Positions 56,662 through 64,000 of a DNA stretch of 64,000 nucleotides are shown piece by piece. Under the pieces are notes generated by a model. It saw only the letters and a list, made by a program, of their open reading frames with translations. It did not search any database and was not told where the DNA came from. Within the stretch, counting starts at the first letter, position 1. Every line of letters starts with the position of its first letter. Both the position numbers and the translations under genes were made by a program. This stretch comes from Micromonospora sp. FIMYZ51 (GTDB taxonomy: Bacteria; Actinomycetota; Actinomycetes; Mycobacteriales; Micromonosporaceae): the NCBI RefSeq assembly GCF_038246755.1, contig NZ_CP134706.1:1674001-1738000 (forward strand), in the 5' to 3' direction.

Positions 56662-58428
56662 ATGAGCGGCTTCGAGGTCGTACTGCTTGTCGCTGTGCTG
56701 CTGCTCACCCTGGTGGTGCTCGGTGCGGTGGTGTTCGGCATGCGGCTGGTGCGCGGGTTGCAGTCGCGTCCGGCGCCGGAAGACCCCGCCTACATCGCCG
56801 AGAAGGACCGCCAGGAGCAGTCCCTGGCCGCGCTGCGTACCGCCGCAGACGAGGCGAACAGCACAATCGACGTGGCGAAATCCGCCGCCGCGGCGGCCCG
56901 CGCGGAGGCGGCGGCGGCCAAGGCCGAGGCGAAGGCGGCCCGGGCAGAGGCGCGCCGGGTGCTCGACGACGCCCGTGCCGAGGCGGACACCGTCCTGGAA
57001 CGTGCCCACAAGCAGGCCGAGGCGGACGCCGAGCAACTGCGGACCGCGGCCCGGCGCAGCGGTGAACGGGAGGTGGCGGTGCTCGCCGCGACCACCCGCG
57101 AGCAGGCCGCCGAGGTGGAGCGGCGGGCGGCCCGGATGGACGAGCGGGAGCGGCTGCACACCGAGGAGGTGGAGCGGCTCGCCGAGCGGGAGCGCCAGCT
57201 GACCGCGGCCAGCGCCGCCCTCGCCGCCCGGGAGGCCGCGCTGGCAGTCCGCGAGGAGGAGCTGACCGAGGCGGAGAACCAGCGACGGCGCGAGTTGGAG
57301 CGGGTGGCCGGCCTGACCGCCGACACCGCGCGGGCCGAACTGGTGGAGGCGATCGAGACCCAGGCGAAGCGGGAAGCCGCGCTGCTGGTGCGGGACATCG
57401 AGGCCGATGCGCGCTCCACCGCCGAGCAGCGGGCCCGGCACATCGTGGTCGACGCGATCCAGCGGGTGGCCAGCGAGCAGACCGCCGAGAGCGTGGTCAG
57501 CGTGCTGCACCTGCCGGGCGACGAGATGAAGGGGCGGATCATCGGCCGGGAAGGTCGCAACATCCGGGCCTTCGAGTCGGTCACCGGAGTCAACCTGATC
57601 ATCGATGACACTCCCGAGGCGGTGCTGCTCTCCTGCTTCGACCCGGTACGCCGGGAGGTGGGCCGGTTGACGCTGGAGAAACTGGTGCTGGACGGCCGGA
57701 TCCATCCGCACCGGATCGAGGAGGTGCACGACCTGGCCCGCCAAGAGGTCGATCAACTCTGCCGGCGGGCCGCCGAGGACGCCCTGGTGGAGGTTGGCAT
57801 CACCGAGATCCACGACGAGTTGGTCACGCTGCTGGGCCGGCTGCGCTACCGCACGTCGTACGGGCAGAACGTGCTCAAGCACCTGGTGGAAACCGCGCAC
57901 ATCGCCGGCGTGATGGCCGCCGAACTGCGCCTGGACGTGCCGCTGATCAAACGGTCGGCGTTCCTGCACGACATCGGCAAGGCGCTCACCCACGAGGTGG
58001 AGGGGAGTCACGCCATCGTCGGTGCCGACGTGGCCCGCAAGTACGGCGAGAGCGAGGACGTGGTGCACGCCATCGAGGCACACCACAACGAGGTGCCGCC
58101 GCAGACCGTGGAGGCCGTGCTCACCCAGGCTTCCGACGCCTGTTCCGGCGGGCGGCCGGGGGCGAGGCGGGAGAGCCTGGAGGCGTACGTCAAGCGACTG
58201 GAACGGATCGAGGAGATCGCGGCCGGCAAGCTCGGTGTGGAGAAGGTCTTCGCCATGCAGGCCGGCCGGGAGATCCGGGTGATGGTCAAACCCGACGACG
58301 TCGACGACATCGGTGCGGCGGTGCTGGCCCGGGACGTGGCCAAGCAGATCGAGGAGGAGCTGACCTACCCCGGCCAGATCCGGGTCACCGTGGTCCGCGA
58401 GTCCCGCGTCACCGAAATCGCCCGCTGA
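56662..58428 (+). CDS. rny: Ribonuclease Y
   Basis: RNase Y is a membrane-anchored endoribonuclease starting mRNA decay. The 588-residue protein has an N-terminal helix (residues 5-29), a long coiled coil to about residue 255 with Ala/Arg/Glu repeats, and a KH domain (GDEMKGRIIGREGRNIRAFE). The HD domain (HDIGK near 435-440, HHNEVPP) holds the metal site. Length is slightly above the usual 520. ATG 56662 overlaps a small upstream ORF. The window also encodes RNase J. Confidence 0.95.
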   Translation: MSGFEVVLLVAVLLLTLVVLGAVVFGMRLVRGLQSRPAPEDPAYIAEKDRQEQSLAALRTAADEANSTIDVAKSAAAAARAEAAAAKAEAKAARAEARRVLDDARAEADTVLERAHKQAEADAEQLRTAARRSGEREVAVLAATTREQAAEVERRAARMDERERLHTEEVERLAERERQLTAASAALAAREAALAVREEELTEAENQRRRELERVAGLTADTARAELVEAIETQAKREAALLVRDIEADARSTAEQRARHIVVDAIQRVASEQTAESVVSVLHLPGDEMKGRIIGREGRNIRAFESVTGVNLIIDDTPEAVLLSCFDPVRREVGRLTLEKLVLDGRIHPHRIEEVHDLARQEVDQLCRRAAEDALVEVGITEIHDELVTLLGRLRYRTSYGQNVLKHLVETAHIAGVMAAELRLDVPLIKRSAFLHDIGKALTHEVEGSHAIVGADVARKYGESEDVVHAIEAHHNEVPPQTVEAVLTQASDACSGGRPGARRESLEAYVKRLERIEEIAAGKLGVEKVFAMQAGREIRVMVKPDDVDDIGAAVLARDVAKQIEEELTYPGQIRVTVVRESRVTEIAR

Positions 58429-58432
58429 GGTG

Positions 58433-58485
58433 TAAGGAAGGGCCCCTTTTTAACGCCTCGTGCATAGCAAGGGCCCCTTCTTAAC
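58433..58485. repeat. Paired GGGCCC palindromic repeat, locus C
   Basis: TAAGGAAGGGCCCCTTTTTA and CAAGGGCCCCTTCTTAACAC with GGGCCC centres at 58440-58445 and 58471-58476, 31 bases apart. It follows the rny stop by four bases. The first unit ends in TTTTT, so it could terminate rny. Related to loci A and B. Confidence 0.7.
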
Positions 58486-58500
58486 ACCGCACCGCACCGC

Positions 58501-58637
58501 GTGCCGCGCACCCGCGCACCGCGCACCCGCGCACCGCGCACCCGCGCACCGCGCACCCGCGCACCCGCGCACCCGCGCACCCGCGCACCCGCGCACCCGC
58601 GCACCCGCGTGCCGCGCACCCGCGTGCCGCGTGCCGC
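58501..58637. repeat. GC-rich short tandem repeat
   Basis: An array of 8-base GCACCCGC units (about 11 copies) interspersed with 7-base GCACCGC or GTGCCGC units. Open frames here encode repeated RTRAP-type peptides with no start signal, so I do not call a gene. It lies between rny and the converging gluD. With the palindromic pair before it and the hairpin after it, it fills 58429-58729; I see nothing else there. Confidence 0.85.
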
Positions 58638-58684
58638 GGCTTGTGCGGGCCGGCACCTTGTGGGGCGCGATCGACGAACGCACT

Positions 58685-58713
58685 GCGGCGCCGGCCAGTT
58701 TGGCCGGCGCCGC
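58685..58713 (-). terminator. Perfect 13-base stem after gluD
   Basis: GCGGCGCCGGCCA at 58685-58697 with TGGCCGGCGCCGC at 58701-58713 and a three-base loop GTT. It is 17 bases beyond the gluD stop, ending the gluABCD operon. It could also stop transcripts running from rny. Confidence 0.8.
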
Positions 58714-58729
58714 ACTTGCGTGGCTCAGT

Positions 58730-59626
58730 TCAGCCCTGTGGCTCGGCGACGGTGGCGCCGCCCTCCGGGGTGGAGTCGGCCGAGCCGCTTGGCGCGGTCT
58801 GCCTCGGTACCCGGAAGGCCCGTACCCGGGAGCGCTGGTCGAGCCAACCGGCGAACCAGGTGAGCAGGGAGTTGATGATGATGTAGATGACCGCCATCAC
58901 CATCGCGGCAGGGATGATGTTGCCGTAGTTGGCGGCGAGGTCGTTGACACCGCGCTGGAGCAGTTCGGGGTAGGCCACGATGTAGCCGAGGGCGGTGTCC
59001 TTGAGCAGCACGACCAGTTGGCTGACGATGATCGGCAGCATGGCCCGGGCCGCCTGCGGGAGCAGGATGATGCGCATCACCTGGTTCTTGCGCATGCCGA
59101 TGGCGTACGCCGCCTCGGACTGCCCGCCGGGTACGGCCCGGATGCCGGCGCGGAACGCTTCGGCGAGTACCGACCCGTTGTAGAGGGTCAGACCGATCAC
59201 CACGGCCCAGAAGGCGGTCACCGGCTGCTTGATGATCCACGGCAGGCCGTAGAAGATGAAGAAGATCATCAACAGCAGCGGTACGGCTCGGAAGAACTCC
59301 ACCACCGCACCGGCCGGCACCCTGATCCACCAGTGGTCGGAGAGCCGGCCGAAGGCGAAGACTATGCCGAAGGCGAGCGAGAGCAGCATGCCGACCGAGG
59401 CCGCTTTGAGGGTGGCCCAGAGGCCCGGCAGGATGAACTGCGTCCACGTGGTCGACTGGGTGAACGGTTTCCACAGCCAGGCTTCCCACTGGTTGGCCTC
59501 GTCGAACTTGCTGTAGATCCAGTACAGCAGCGCGAGCAGGCCGATGCCGAAGATGACGCTCAGCACCGTGTTGCGAGCCCGGGCGCGCGGTCCCGGGTGG
59601 TCGTAGAGGACGCTGCTGGTGCTCAT
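58730..59626 (-). CDS. gluD: Amino-acid ABC transporter permease (GluD type)
   Basis: A 298-residue permease with a cytosolic N-terminus, about six membrane helices and the EAA motif (ALGYIVAYPELLQRGVNDLA region and EAAYAIGMRKNQVMRIILLPQA). It is one of two permeases for the glutamate-type importer. A long C-terminal Pro/Gly/Glu tail (TAPSGSADSTPEGG) is characteristic of actinobacterial GluD. The ATG overlaps gluC's stop by one base. A strong terminator follows. Confidence 0.92.
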   Translation of the reverse strand: MSTSSVLYDHPGPRARARNTVLSVIFGIGLLALLYWIYSKFDEANQWEAWLWKPFTQSTTWTQFILPGLWATLKAASVGMLLSLAFGIVFAFGRLSDHWWIRVPAGAVVEFFRAVPLLLMIFFIFYGLPWIIKQPVTAFWAVVIGLTLYNGSVLAEAFRAGIRAVPGGQSEAAYAIGMRKNQVMRIILLPQAARAMLPIIVSQLVVLLKDTALGYIVAYPELLQRGVNDLAANYGNIIPAAMVMAVIYIIINSLLTWFAGWLDQRSRVRAFRVPRQTAPSGSADSTPEGGATVAEPQG

Positions 59627-60300
59627 CAGCGCTTCACCGCCAGTTTGTTGGCCAGCCAGCCGAAGAAGTAGCCGGTGGGGATGAGGATCGCGGCGAACGT
59701 ACCGGCGAAGACCAGGAAGATCGGGATGACGGCGTTGCCGTAGCTGTTGATCAGATCCTTCATGATGTTGGAGGACTCCAGCAGCCCGATGGTGCCGACG
59801 ATTGTGGCGTTCTTGCAGAGCGCGATCAGGATGCTGCCGAAAGGCGCGATCACCGAGCGGGCGGCCTGCGGCAGCACCACGATGCGCAGGGTCTGCGCGA
59901 AGGAGAGCCCGATCGCCCGGGCCGCCTCGGCCTGACCGGTCGGCACCGTGTTGATGCCCGAACGCACCGCCTCGCAGACGAACGCGGAGGTGTAGGTCGA
60001 CAGGCCGATCACGCCGAGCCAGTAGATGTTCAGGTCGAGGTCCTGCGACAGGCTCAGCCCGAGCGTGACGAACAGGCCGAAGTAGCAGAAGAAGATGACA
60101 AGCGTGAGCGGGGTGTTACGGAAGATGTTGACCCAGGCTGCGCCGAAGCCGCGCAGCACGGGTACGGGGGAGACCCGCATCGCGGCCAGCAGCACGCCGA
60201 TTACCAGCGCGCAGACTGCGGACGCGCCGGTCAGCTTAAGGATCCAGAAGAAACCCGACAGGTACGCGTCGATGTTCTTCGGATCGGTGAATACGTCCAT
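59626..60300 (-). CDS. gluC: Amino-acid ABC transporter permease (GluC type)
   Basis: A 224-residue permease with about five membrane helices and the EAA motif (GQAEAARAIGLSFAQTLRIVVLPQA). The N-terminal segment FTDPKNIDAYLSGFFWILK is typical. It pairs with GluD. A strong hairpin (60344-60372) lies between it and the binding-protein gene, so expression may be lower than gluB. ATG 60300. Confidence 0.93.
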   Translation of the reverse strand: MDVFTDPKNIDAYLSGFFWILKLTGASAVCALVIGVLLAAMRVSPVPVLRGFGAAWVNIFRNTPLTLVIFFCYFGLFVTLGLSLSQDLDLNIYWLGVIGLSTYTSAFVCEAVRSGINTVPTGQAEAARAIGLSFAQTLRIVVLPQAARSVIAPFGSILIALCKNATIVGTIGLLESSNIMKDLINSYGNAVIPIFLVFAGTFAAILIPTGYFFGWLANKLAVKR

Positions 60301-60343
60301 GCTTCGGCTCCCGGGGCACGTCGTGGCGGCCGGTGACAGGCCA

Positions 60344-60372
60344 GAGCCGGCACCCGCTCGGGGTGCCGGCTC
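60344..60372 (-). terminator. Intercistronic hairpin between gluB and gluC
   Basis: GAGCCGGCACCC at 60344-60355 pairs with GGGTGCCGGCTC at 60361-60372 (12 bases, five-base loop). On the minus strand it starts 9 bases after the gluB stop. Such hairpins typically lower downstream expression and protect the upstream message. Confidence 0.7.
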
Positions 60373-60381
60373 CGGTACCGG

Positions 60382-61248
60382 TCAGGCAGCGCCGCAGTGG
60401 GTCAGCTTGGTGGTGTCCAGCTCGGGCGCGGGGGTGCCGCTCTTGCCCAGGGTGGCGTCCCAGGCGGCCTTGTAGCTGCCGTCCTCGGCAGCGGCCTTGA
60501 GGATTTCGTTGATCTTCTCGCAACCGCTGGTGTCGTCCTTCTTCAGGCCGATGCCGTACGGCTCGTCCGAGAAGGTGCTGCCGACGACCTTGAACTTGCC
60601 GGCGTACTGGTCCTGTGCGGCGTAGCCGGCGAGGATGATGTCGTCGGTGGTCACCGCGTCGACCTGGCCGCCGTCGAGCAACGGCAGGCACTTGGAGTAC
60701 GAGTCGAACTGCTGGAGCCGGGCGTCCGGGTAGTTCTCCTGGATCCGCTTGGCCGGGGTGGAGCCGCTGACCGAGCAGACCGTCTTGCCGGCCAGCTGGT
60801 CCGGGCCGGTGAGGGTGGAGTCGGTCTTGACCAGCAGGTCCTGACCGGCGACGTAGTACGGGCCAGCAAAGTTGATCTTCTGCTTGCGCTCGTCGTTGAT
60901 GGTGTAGGTCGCCACCACCAGGTCGACGGTGCCCTGCTCGATGAAGGGCTCACGGTTGGCGGAGACGGTGGTCTTCCACTCGATGCCGCTCTCCTCGACG
61001 CCGAGACCCTTGGCAATGATCTTGCCGATCTCGATGTCGAAGCCCTCGTACTGGCTGCCGGTCTGCAGACCGAGGCCCGGCTGGTCGGCCTTGACGCCGA
61101 TGACCAGCTTCTTCTGGTTCTCGGCCTTGCCCACGATGCCGCTGGCGCCCGTGCCGGAGCCACCCTCGTCGCTGTCACCGCCGCAGGCGGCCATCGAGAC
61201 CGCGAGGCCGGCAGCGGCGGCGATCGCCGCCATGCGCTTCATTCGCAT
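60382..61248 (-). CDS. gluB: Amino-acid ABC transporter substrate-binding lipoprotein (GluB type)
   Basis: A 288-residue periplasmic-type binding protein anchored as a lipoprotein: signal peptide to AVSMAAC (lipobox cysteine at residue 22), then a Gly/Ser linker. The solute-binding fold follows (GFDIEIGKIIAKGLG, VDLVVATYTINDERKQKINFAGPYYVAGQDLLV). It fits glutamate/glutamine binders; the exact ligand is an inference. AAGGAGAACAGGT sits just before the ATG. It is the second gene of the operon. Confidence 0.92.
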   Translation of the reverse strand: MRMKRMAAIAAAAGLAVSMAACGGDSDEGGSGTGASGIVGKAENQKKLVIGVKADQPGLGLQTGSQYEGFDIEIGKIIAKGLGVEESGIEWKTTVSANREPFIEQGTVDLVVATYTINDERKQKINFAGPYYVAGQDLLVKTDSTLTGPDQLAGKTVCSVSGSTPAKRIQENYPDARLQQFDSYSKCLPLLDGGQVDAVTTDDIILAGYAAQDQYAGKFKVVGSTFSDEPYGIGLKKDDTSGCEKINEILKAAAEDGSYKAAWDATLGKSGTPAPELDTTKLTHCGAA

Positions 61249-61308
61249 ACCTGTTCTCCTTCGGAAACTGGAGCCGGCCGGGTCACGGCCTGCTCCGCTA
61301 CGGAACGC

Positions 61309-62064
61309 CTAGTGCGTGAGAATCTTGGAAAGGAAGTCCTTGGCGCGTGCGCTGCGCGGGTTGGCGAAGAACTCCGCCGGGGCCGCATCCTCGACGAGCT
61401 TGCCGTCGGCCATGAAGATGACCCGGTTGGCGGCGTGCCGGGCGAAGCCCATCTCGTGGGTGACCACGACCATGGTCATGCCATCGCGGGCCAGGGAGGT
61501 CATCACCTCCAGCACCTCGCCGACCATCTCCGGGTCCAGCGCGCTGGTGGGCTCGTCGAAGAGCATGGCCTTGGGCTGCATGGCGAGCGCCCGGGCGATC
61601 GCGGCGCGCTGCTGCTGGCCGCCGGAGAGCTGGGCCGGAAACTTCTCGGCCTGGTTGGCGATGCCGACCCGGTCGAGCAGGGCGAGACCCCGCTCGCGGG
61701 CGGCGGCCGGCTTCTCCCCGCGTACCTTGATGGGGCCCAGCGTGACGTTCTCCAGGATCGTCTTGTGCGCGAAGAGGTTGAACGACTGGAAGACCATGCC
61801 GACCTCGCTGCGCAACTTCGCCAGGGCCTTGCCCTCGGCCGGCAGCGCCCGGCCGTCGAAGGTGATGGTGCCGGAGTCGATCGGCTCCAGCCGGTTGATC
61901 GTGCGGCACAGGGTCGACTTGCCGGAGCCGGACGGGCCGATGACCACGACCACCTCGCCCCGGCCGACCGACAGCGAGACATCGTCCAGCACGTGCAGCG
62001 GCCCGAACCACTTGTTGACCGAGTCCAACACGATGAGCGGTTCGCCCGTCGCCACGTCGTCCAC
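61309..62064 (-). CDS. gluA: Amino-acid ABC transporter ATP-binding protein (GluA type)
   Basis: The 251-residue ATPase has Walker [10 protein letters not shown], the signature LSGGQQQR, Walker [12 protein letters not shown], and the H-loop THEMGFARH. It powers uptake with GluC and GluD. GTG 62064 or 62055 is the start, with GAGGGGG just upstream; longer readings cross the divergent selD gene and are not coding. Gene order A-B-C-D equals the Corynebacterium glutamate system. The promoter region holds the GTCAC/GTAAC repeat. Confidence 0.92.
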   Translation of the reverse strand: MDDVATGEPLIVLDSVNKWFGPLHVLDDVSLSVGRGEVVVVIGPSGSGKSTLCRTINRLEPIDSGTITFDGRALPAEGKALAKLRSEVGMVFQSFNLFAHKTILENVTLGPIKVRGEKPAAARERGLALLDRVGIANQAEKFPAQLSGGQQQRAAIARALAMQPKAMLFDEPTSALDPEMVGEVLEVMTSLARDGMTMVVVTHEMGFARHAANRVIFMADGKLVEDAAPAEFFANPRSARAKDFLSKILTH

Positions 62065-62148
62065 CGTCCCCCTCGTTGCCTGACGGGGGCCGGTCGGCCC
62101 CCGGTAGCGGCCACTGTAGGCGGGGTGACGTGGCGGTACGCAACTCAG

Positions 62149-62167
62149 ATGGTCACGGAGCGGTAAC
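62149..62167. promoter_or_regulatory. GTCAC-N6-GTAAC direct repeat, copy 1
   Basis: ATGGTCACGGAGCGGTAAC, two half sites GTCAC and GTAAC spaced one helical turn (11 bases) apart. This matches boxes for OmpR-family regulators such as GlnR or MtrA. It is 85 bases before gluA and 81 before selD, on divergent promoters. A 17-of-19 copy is at 63413-63431. Confidence 0.55.
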
Positions 62168-62247
62168 ACCCTTTCGGATCGCGCCCTGGAGTCCGAAATT
62201 GCCCGCTCCGGGTGGCGTCCGGGAAGCGTGATCGAGATCATGTTGGT

Positions 62248-63237
62248 ATGACGGAGCCGGTGCGGTTGACCAGGTACGCGCGGGGTGGCGGGTGTGCCTG
62301 CAAGATTCCGCCCGGCGAGCTGGAGGCGATGGTGGCCGGGCTGGGTCCGGCCGTCGACACCGCTGACCTGCTGGTCGGGCTCGACCATGGCGACGACGCC
62401 GCGGTGGTGCGGCTGGACGAGCGGACCGGCCTGGTCAGCACCGCGGACTTCTTCACCCCGGTGGTGGACGACGCGTACGACTGGGGCCGGATCGCCGCGA
62501 CCAACGCACTGTCGGACGTGTACGCGATGGGCGGCAGTCCGCTGGTGGCGCTCAACCTGCTCTGCTGGCCGCGTACGGTGCTGCCGCTGGAACTGGCCGG
62601 CGAGGTGCTGCGTGGCGGCCGGGATGTCGCCCGCGCCGCCGGCTGCCACCTGGCCGGCGGACACAGCGTGGACGACGACGGCCCGAAGTACGGCCTGGCG
62701 GTGACGGGTCTGGTCCGGCCGACGGAGTTGATCACACTGGACGCCGGGCAGGCCGGCTTGCCGCTGTCGCTGACCAAGCCGCTCGGGATCGGCGTGCTCA
62801 ACACCCGGCACAAGAACACCGGGGAGAGTTTTCCGGAGGCGGTCGCGGCGATGACCACGCTGAACCGGGAGGCGGCGCGGGCGGCGGTGGCGGCCGGGGT
62901 CCGTTGCGGCACCGACGTGACCGGGTTCGGGCTGCTCGGTCACGCCTCGAAGCTGGCCCGAGCCAGCCGGCTCACCGTGGCGATCGAGGTCGCCCGGGTG
63001 CCGTACCTGGCCGGTGCCCGGGAGGCGGCCCGGGACGGGTACGTCAGCGGCGGTTCCCGGCGCAACCTGGAGTGGGTGACCCCGTGGACCGACTTCGGCG
63101 CGGCCGGGGAGACGGAGCGGCTGTTGCTTGCCGACGCGCAGACCTCCGGCGGCCTGCTGGTCGCGGGTGAGGTGCCCGGCGCGCCGATCGTCGGCGAGTT
63201 GCAGCCCCGGGGCGAGCACCTGGTCGTGCTGCGCTGA
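62248..63237 (+). CDS. selD: Selenide, water dikinase (selenophosphate synthetase)
   Basis: A 329-residue protein. SelD makes selenophosphate from selenide and ATP for selenocysteine or selenouridine. The catalytic loop reads [10 protein letters not shown] near residue 12-21, keeping the active-site Cys and Lys. DHGDDAAVV, the AIR-synthase fold and the SGGLLVA C-terminal motif follow. The catalytic residue is Cys, so no selenocysteine codon is needed. ATG 62248 is the start. selA, selB and tRNA-Sec are not in the window. Confidence 0.93.
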   Translation: MTEPVRLTRYARGGGCACKIPPGELEAMVAGLGPAVDTADLLVGLDHGDDAAVVRLDERTGLVSTADFFTPVVDDAYDWGRIAATNALSDVYAMGGSPLVALNLLCWPRTVLPLELAGEVLRGGRDVARAAGCHLAGGHSVDDDGPKYGLAVTGLVRPTELITLDAGQAGLPLSLTKPLGIGVLNTRHKNTGESFPEAVAAMTTLNREAARAAVAAGVRCGTDVTGFGLLGHASKLARASRLTVAIEVARVPYLAGAREAARDGYVSGGSRRNLEWVTPWTDFGAAGETERLLLADAQTSGGLLVAGEVPGAPIVGELQPRGEHLVVLR

Positions 63238-63412
63238 TCAGTGCTGCCCCGGGGTTGAGCACCTGGGTCGGCGTCGCCGACCAGCTCACGCCGTCGTGCT
63301 GCGCTGATCGCTGCTGACCGGCGAGCCGCCACGCGGAAACGCGCACCATACCCGATAAACTGTCACCTTCCTGCTACCTGGAGCGACGAGGCTCAGGGAA
63401 ATTTTGCCCAGA

Positions 63413-63451
63413 ATGGTCACAGACCGGTAACTTGCCCCCGGCTAGGGGCAA
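63413..63451 (+). promoter_or_regulatory. GTCAC-N6-GTAAC direct repeat, copy 2, plus hairpin
   Basis: ATGGTCACAGACCGGTAAC at 63413-63431, matching copy 1 at 17 of 19 bases. A perfect hairpin follows: TTGCCCC (63432-63438), six-base loop, GGGGCAA (63445-63451). Both lie upstream of the last gene (ATG 63520). Same regulator likely acts at both sites. Confidence 0.5.
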
Positions 63452-63519
63452 ATGCCCCCCACCATCGTCGGTAAGGCCCGATCTGGAGGCCGGTGGGACG
63501 AGCACAGCGAGGAGGCGGC

Positions 63520-63999
63520 ATGACCGAGCTGTGGAACTGGAGAATCGACGGGGTACGGCCGGTGGAGGTCTACCCGGCGCTTGCCGACGCGCTCGGCCGG
63601 GTGGTGATGCCCCTGGCCGTGGCCGACCCGGCCCGGCTGCCAACGTACGCGGTGGTGTGCGACGTGTGGCAGGCTCCGGGCGAGTTCGCCACGATCGTGG
63701 ACTGTTACGGGGTGCCGGACAGCCTGCCCGAGCTGCCCAGCGTCGCGGCGCTGGCCCGGCTGCTCGGGCGCAACTGCGTGCTGCGCGACGACACCCTCGA
63801 CGCCACCCGGCACCTGCTGGTCGCGCCGGACGGCAGCATCCGGCCGGTGCACTTCGACGTGCGGGAGACCGACGACGGCGAGGTGCTGAGCAACAGGCGT
63901 CTGTGCACCGAGGCCGACCCGCGCTGTCGCGGCTGGTCGCGCTGCCACCGCTCCCGCTGGGCGCCCGACTCGGTGAACCCCGCCCTCGCCGCCGCCTGA
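63520..63999 (+). CDS. Hypothetical protein
   Basis: A 159-residue protein without membrane helices. It is acidic to neutral with a core rich in Val/Asp (TYAVVCDVWQAPGEFATIVDCYGVPDSLPEL). The C-terminal end holds three Cys (RLCTEADPRCRGWSRCHRSRW) that may bind metal. I do not recognise the family. GGAGG lies about 6 bases before ATG 63520. The start of the gene follows a long leader with a GTCAC/GTAAC box and a hairpin (63413-63451). The stop is one base before the window edge. Confidence 0.75.
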   Translation: MTELWNWRIDGVRPVEVYPALADALGRVVMPLAVADPARLPTYAVVCDVWQAPGEFATIVDCYGVPDSLPELPSVAALARLLGRNCVLRDDTLDATRHLLVAPDGSIRPVHFDVRETDDGEVLSNRRLCTEADPRCRGWSRCHRSRWAPDSVNPALAAA

Positions 64000-64000
64000 C

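Noticed and set aside
58501..58637. CRISPR array or repeat protein
   Set aside because: Units are 7-8 bases with no spacers, and open frames have no ribosome site; it is a simple tandem repeat.
62065..63219. N-terminal extension of gluA across selD
   Set aside because: It is antisense to a clear selD gene; the ATPase domain begins right after GTG 62064 with a suitable ribosome site.
63238..63519. tRNA-Sec next to selD
   Set aside because: No cloverleaf with the long variable arm or 3' CCA-type acceptor pairing could be found.

Overview
The window is a contiguous piece of a high-GC Gram-positive chromosome. Base composition, third-codon GC bias, frequent GTG/TTG starts, and gene orders such as dapB-thyX-dapA-rnj-ftsK, rimO-pgsA-cinA-clgR-pspA-pspM and DUF3046-recA-recX point to Actinobacteria. 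Family content, and dispersed repeats of a kind I associate with that family, suggest Micromonosporaceae (Micromonospora or a close relative); this is inference, since there is no rRNA to test it. I saw no tRNA, rRNA, CRISPR array, insertion sequence or prophage gene.

Layout. 1-9.8 kb: the end of an M16 peptidase gene, lysine/DAP synthesis (dapB, dapA), flavin-dependent thymidylate synthase (thyX), RNase J, a YcaQ-like DNA glycosylase, a GT87 membrane glycosyltransferase and a secreted S1 protease. 9.9-22.3 kb: two YbjN-domain paralogues, ftsK, a VOC protein, a guanidinium exporter under a guanidine-III riboswitch, an ornithine cyclodeaminase-like enzyme, rimO, pgsA, cinA, and the envelope-stress set clgR-pspA-pspM. 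22.3-34 kb: a gene remnant, a large CotA-like multicopper-oxidase homologue whose copper motifs look degraded and which carries three fibronectin III repeats, a Nei-type glycosylase, a secreted SH3-like protein, a CPCC protein, an S-adenosylmethionine hydrolase-family protein and the long helicase Lhr. 34-42.6 kb: a Na+/H+ antiporter operon mrpA(B)CDEFG and a secreted M28 peptidase. 42.9-49.6 kb: two CNNM/CorC-type membrane proteins, a Spo0M protein, and a divergent locus of a MocR regulator facing a flavoprotein-GNAT fusion plus a LysE exporter. 49.6-58.4 kb: udgX, an acyl-CoA dehydrogenase, an MFS transporter, DUF3046-recA-recX with an SOS-like box, a DUF849 protein, and RNase Y behind an unusually long leader. 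58.7-64 kb: a gluABCD-type amino-acid ABC importer, selD and an unassigned gene.

How it fits together. Most of the window is core housekeeping, with a DNA-repair slant (YcaQ-like, Nei2, UdgX, RecA, RecX, Lhr) and both RNase J and RNase Y. Regulatory elements readable in the DNA include the guanidine-III riboswitch, the SOS-like box, a possible operator and leaderless promoter at the MocR locus, a GTCAC/GTAAC direct repeat in two places, several perfect GC-rich terminator hairpins, and two families of short dispersed repeats in intergenic gaps. Less ordinary items are the apparently copper-less oxidase homologue, the RNase Y leader, and the dispersed repeats.
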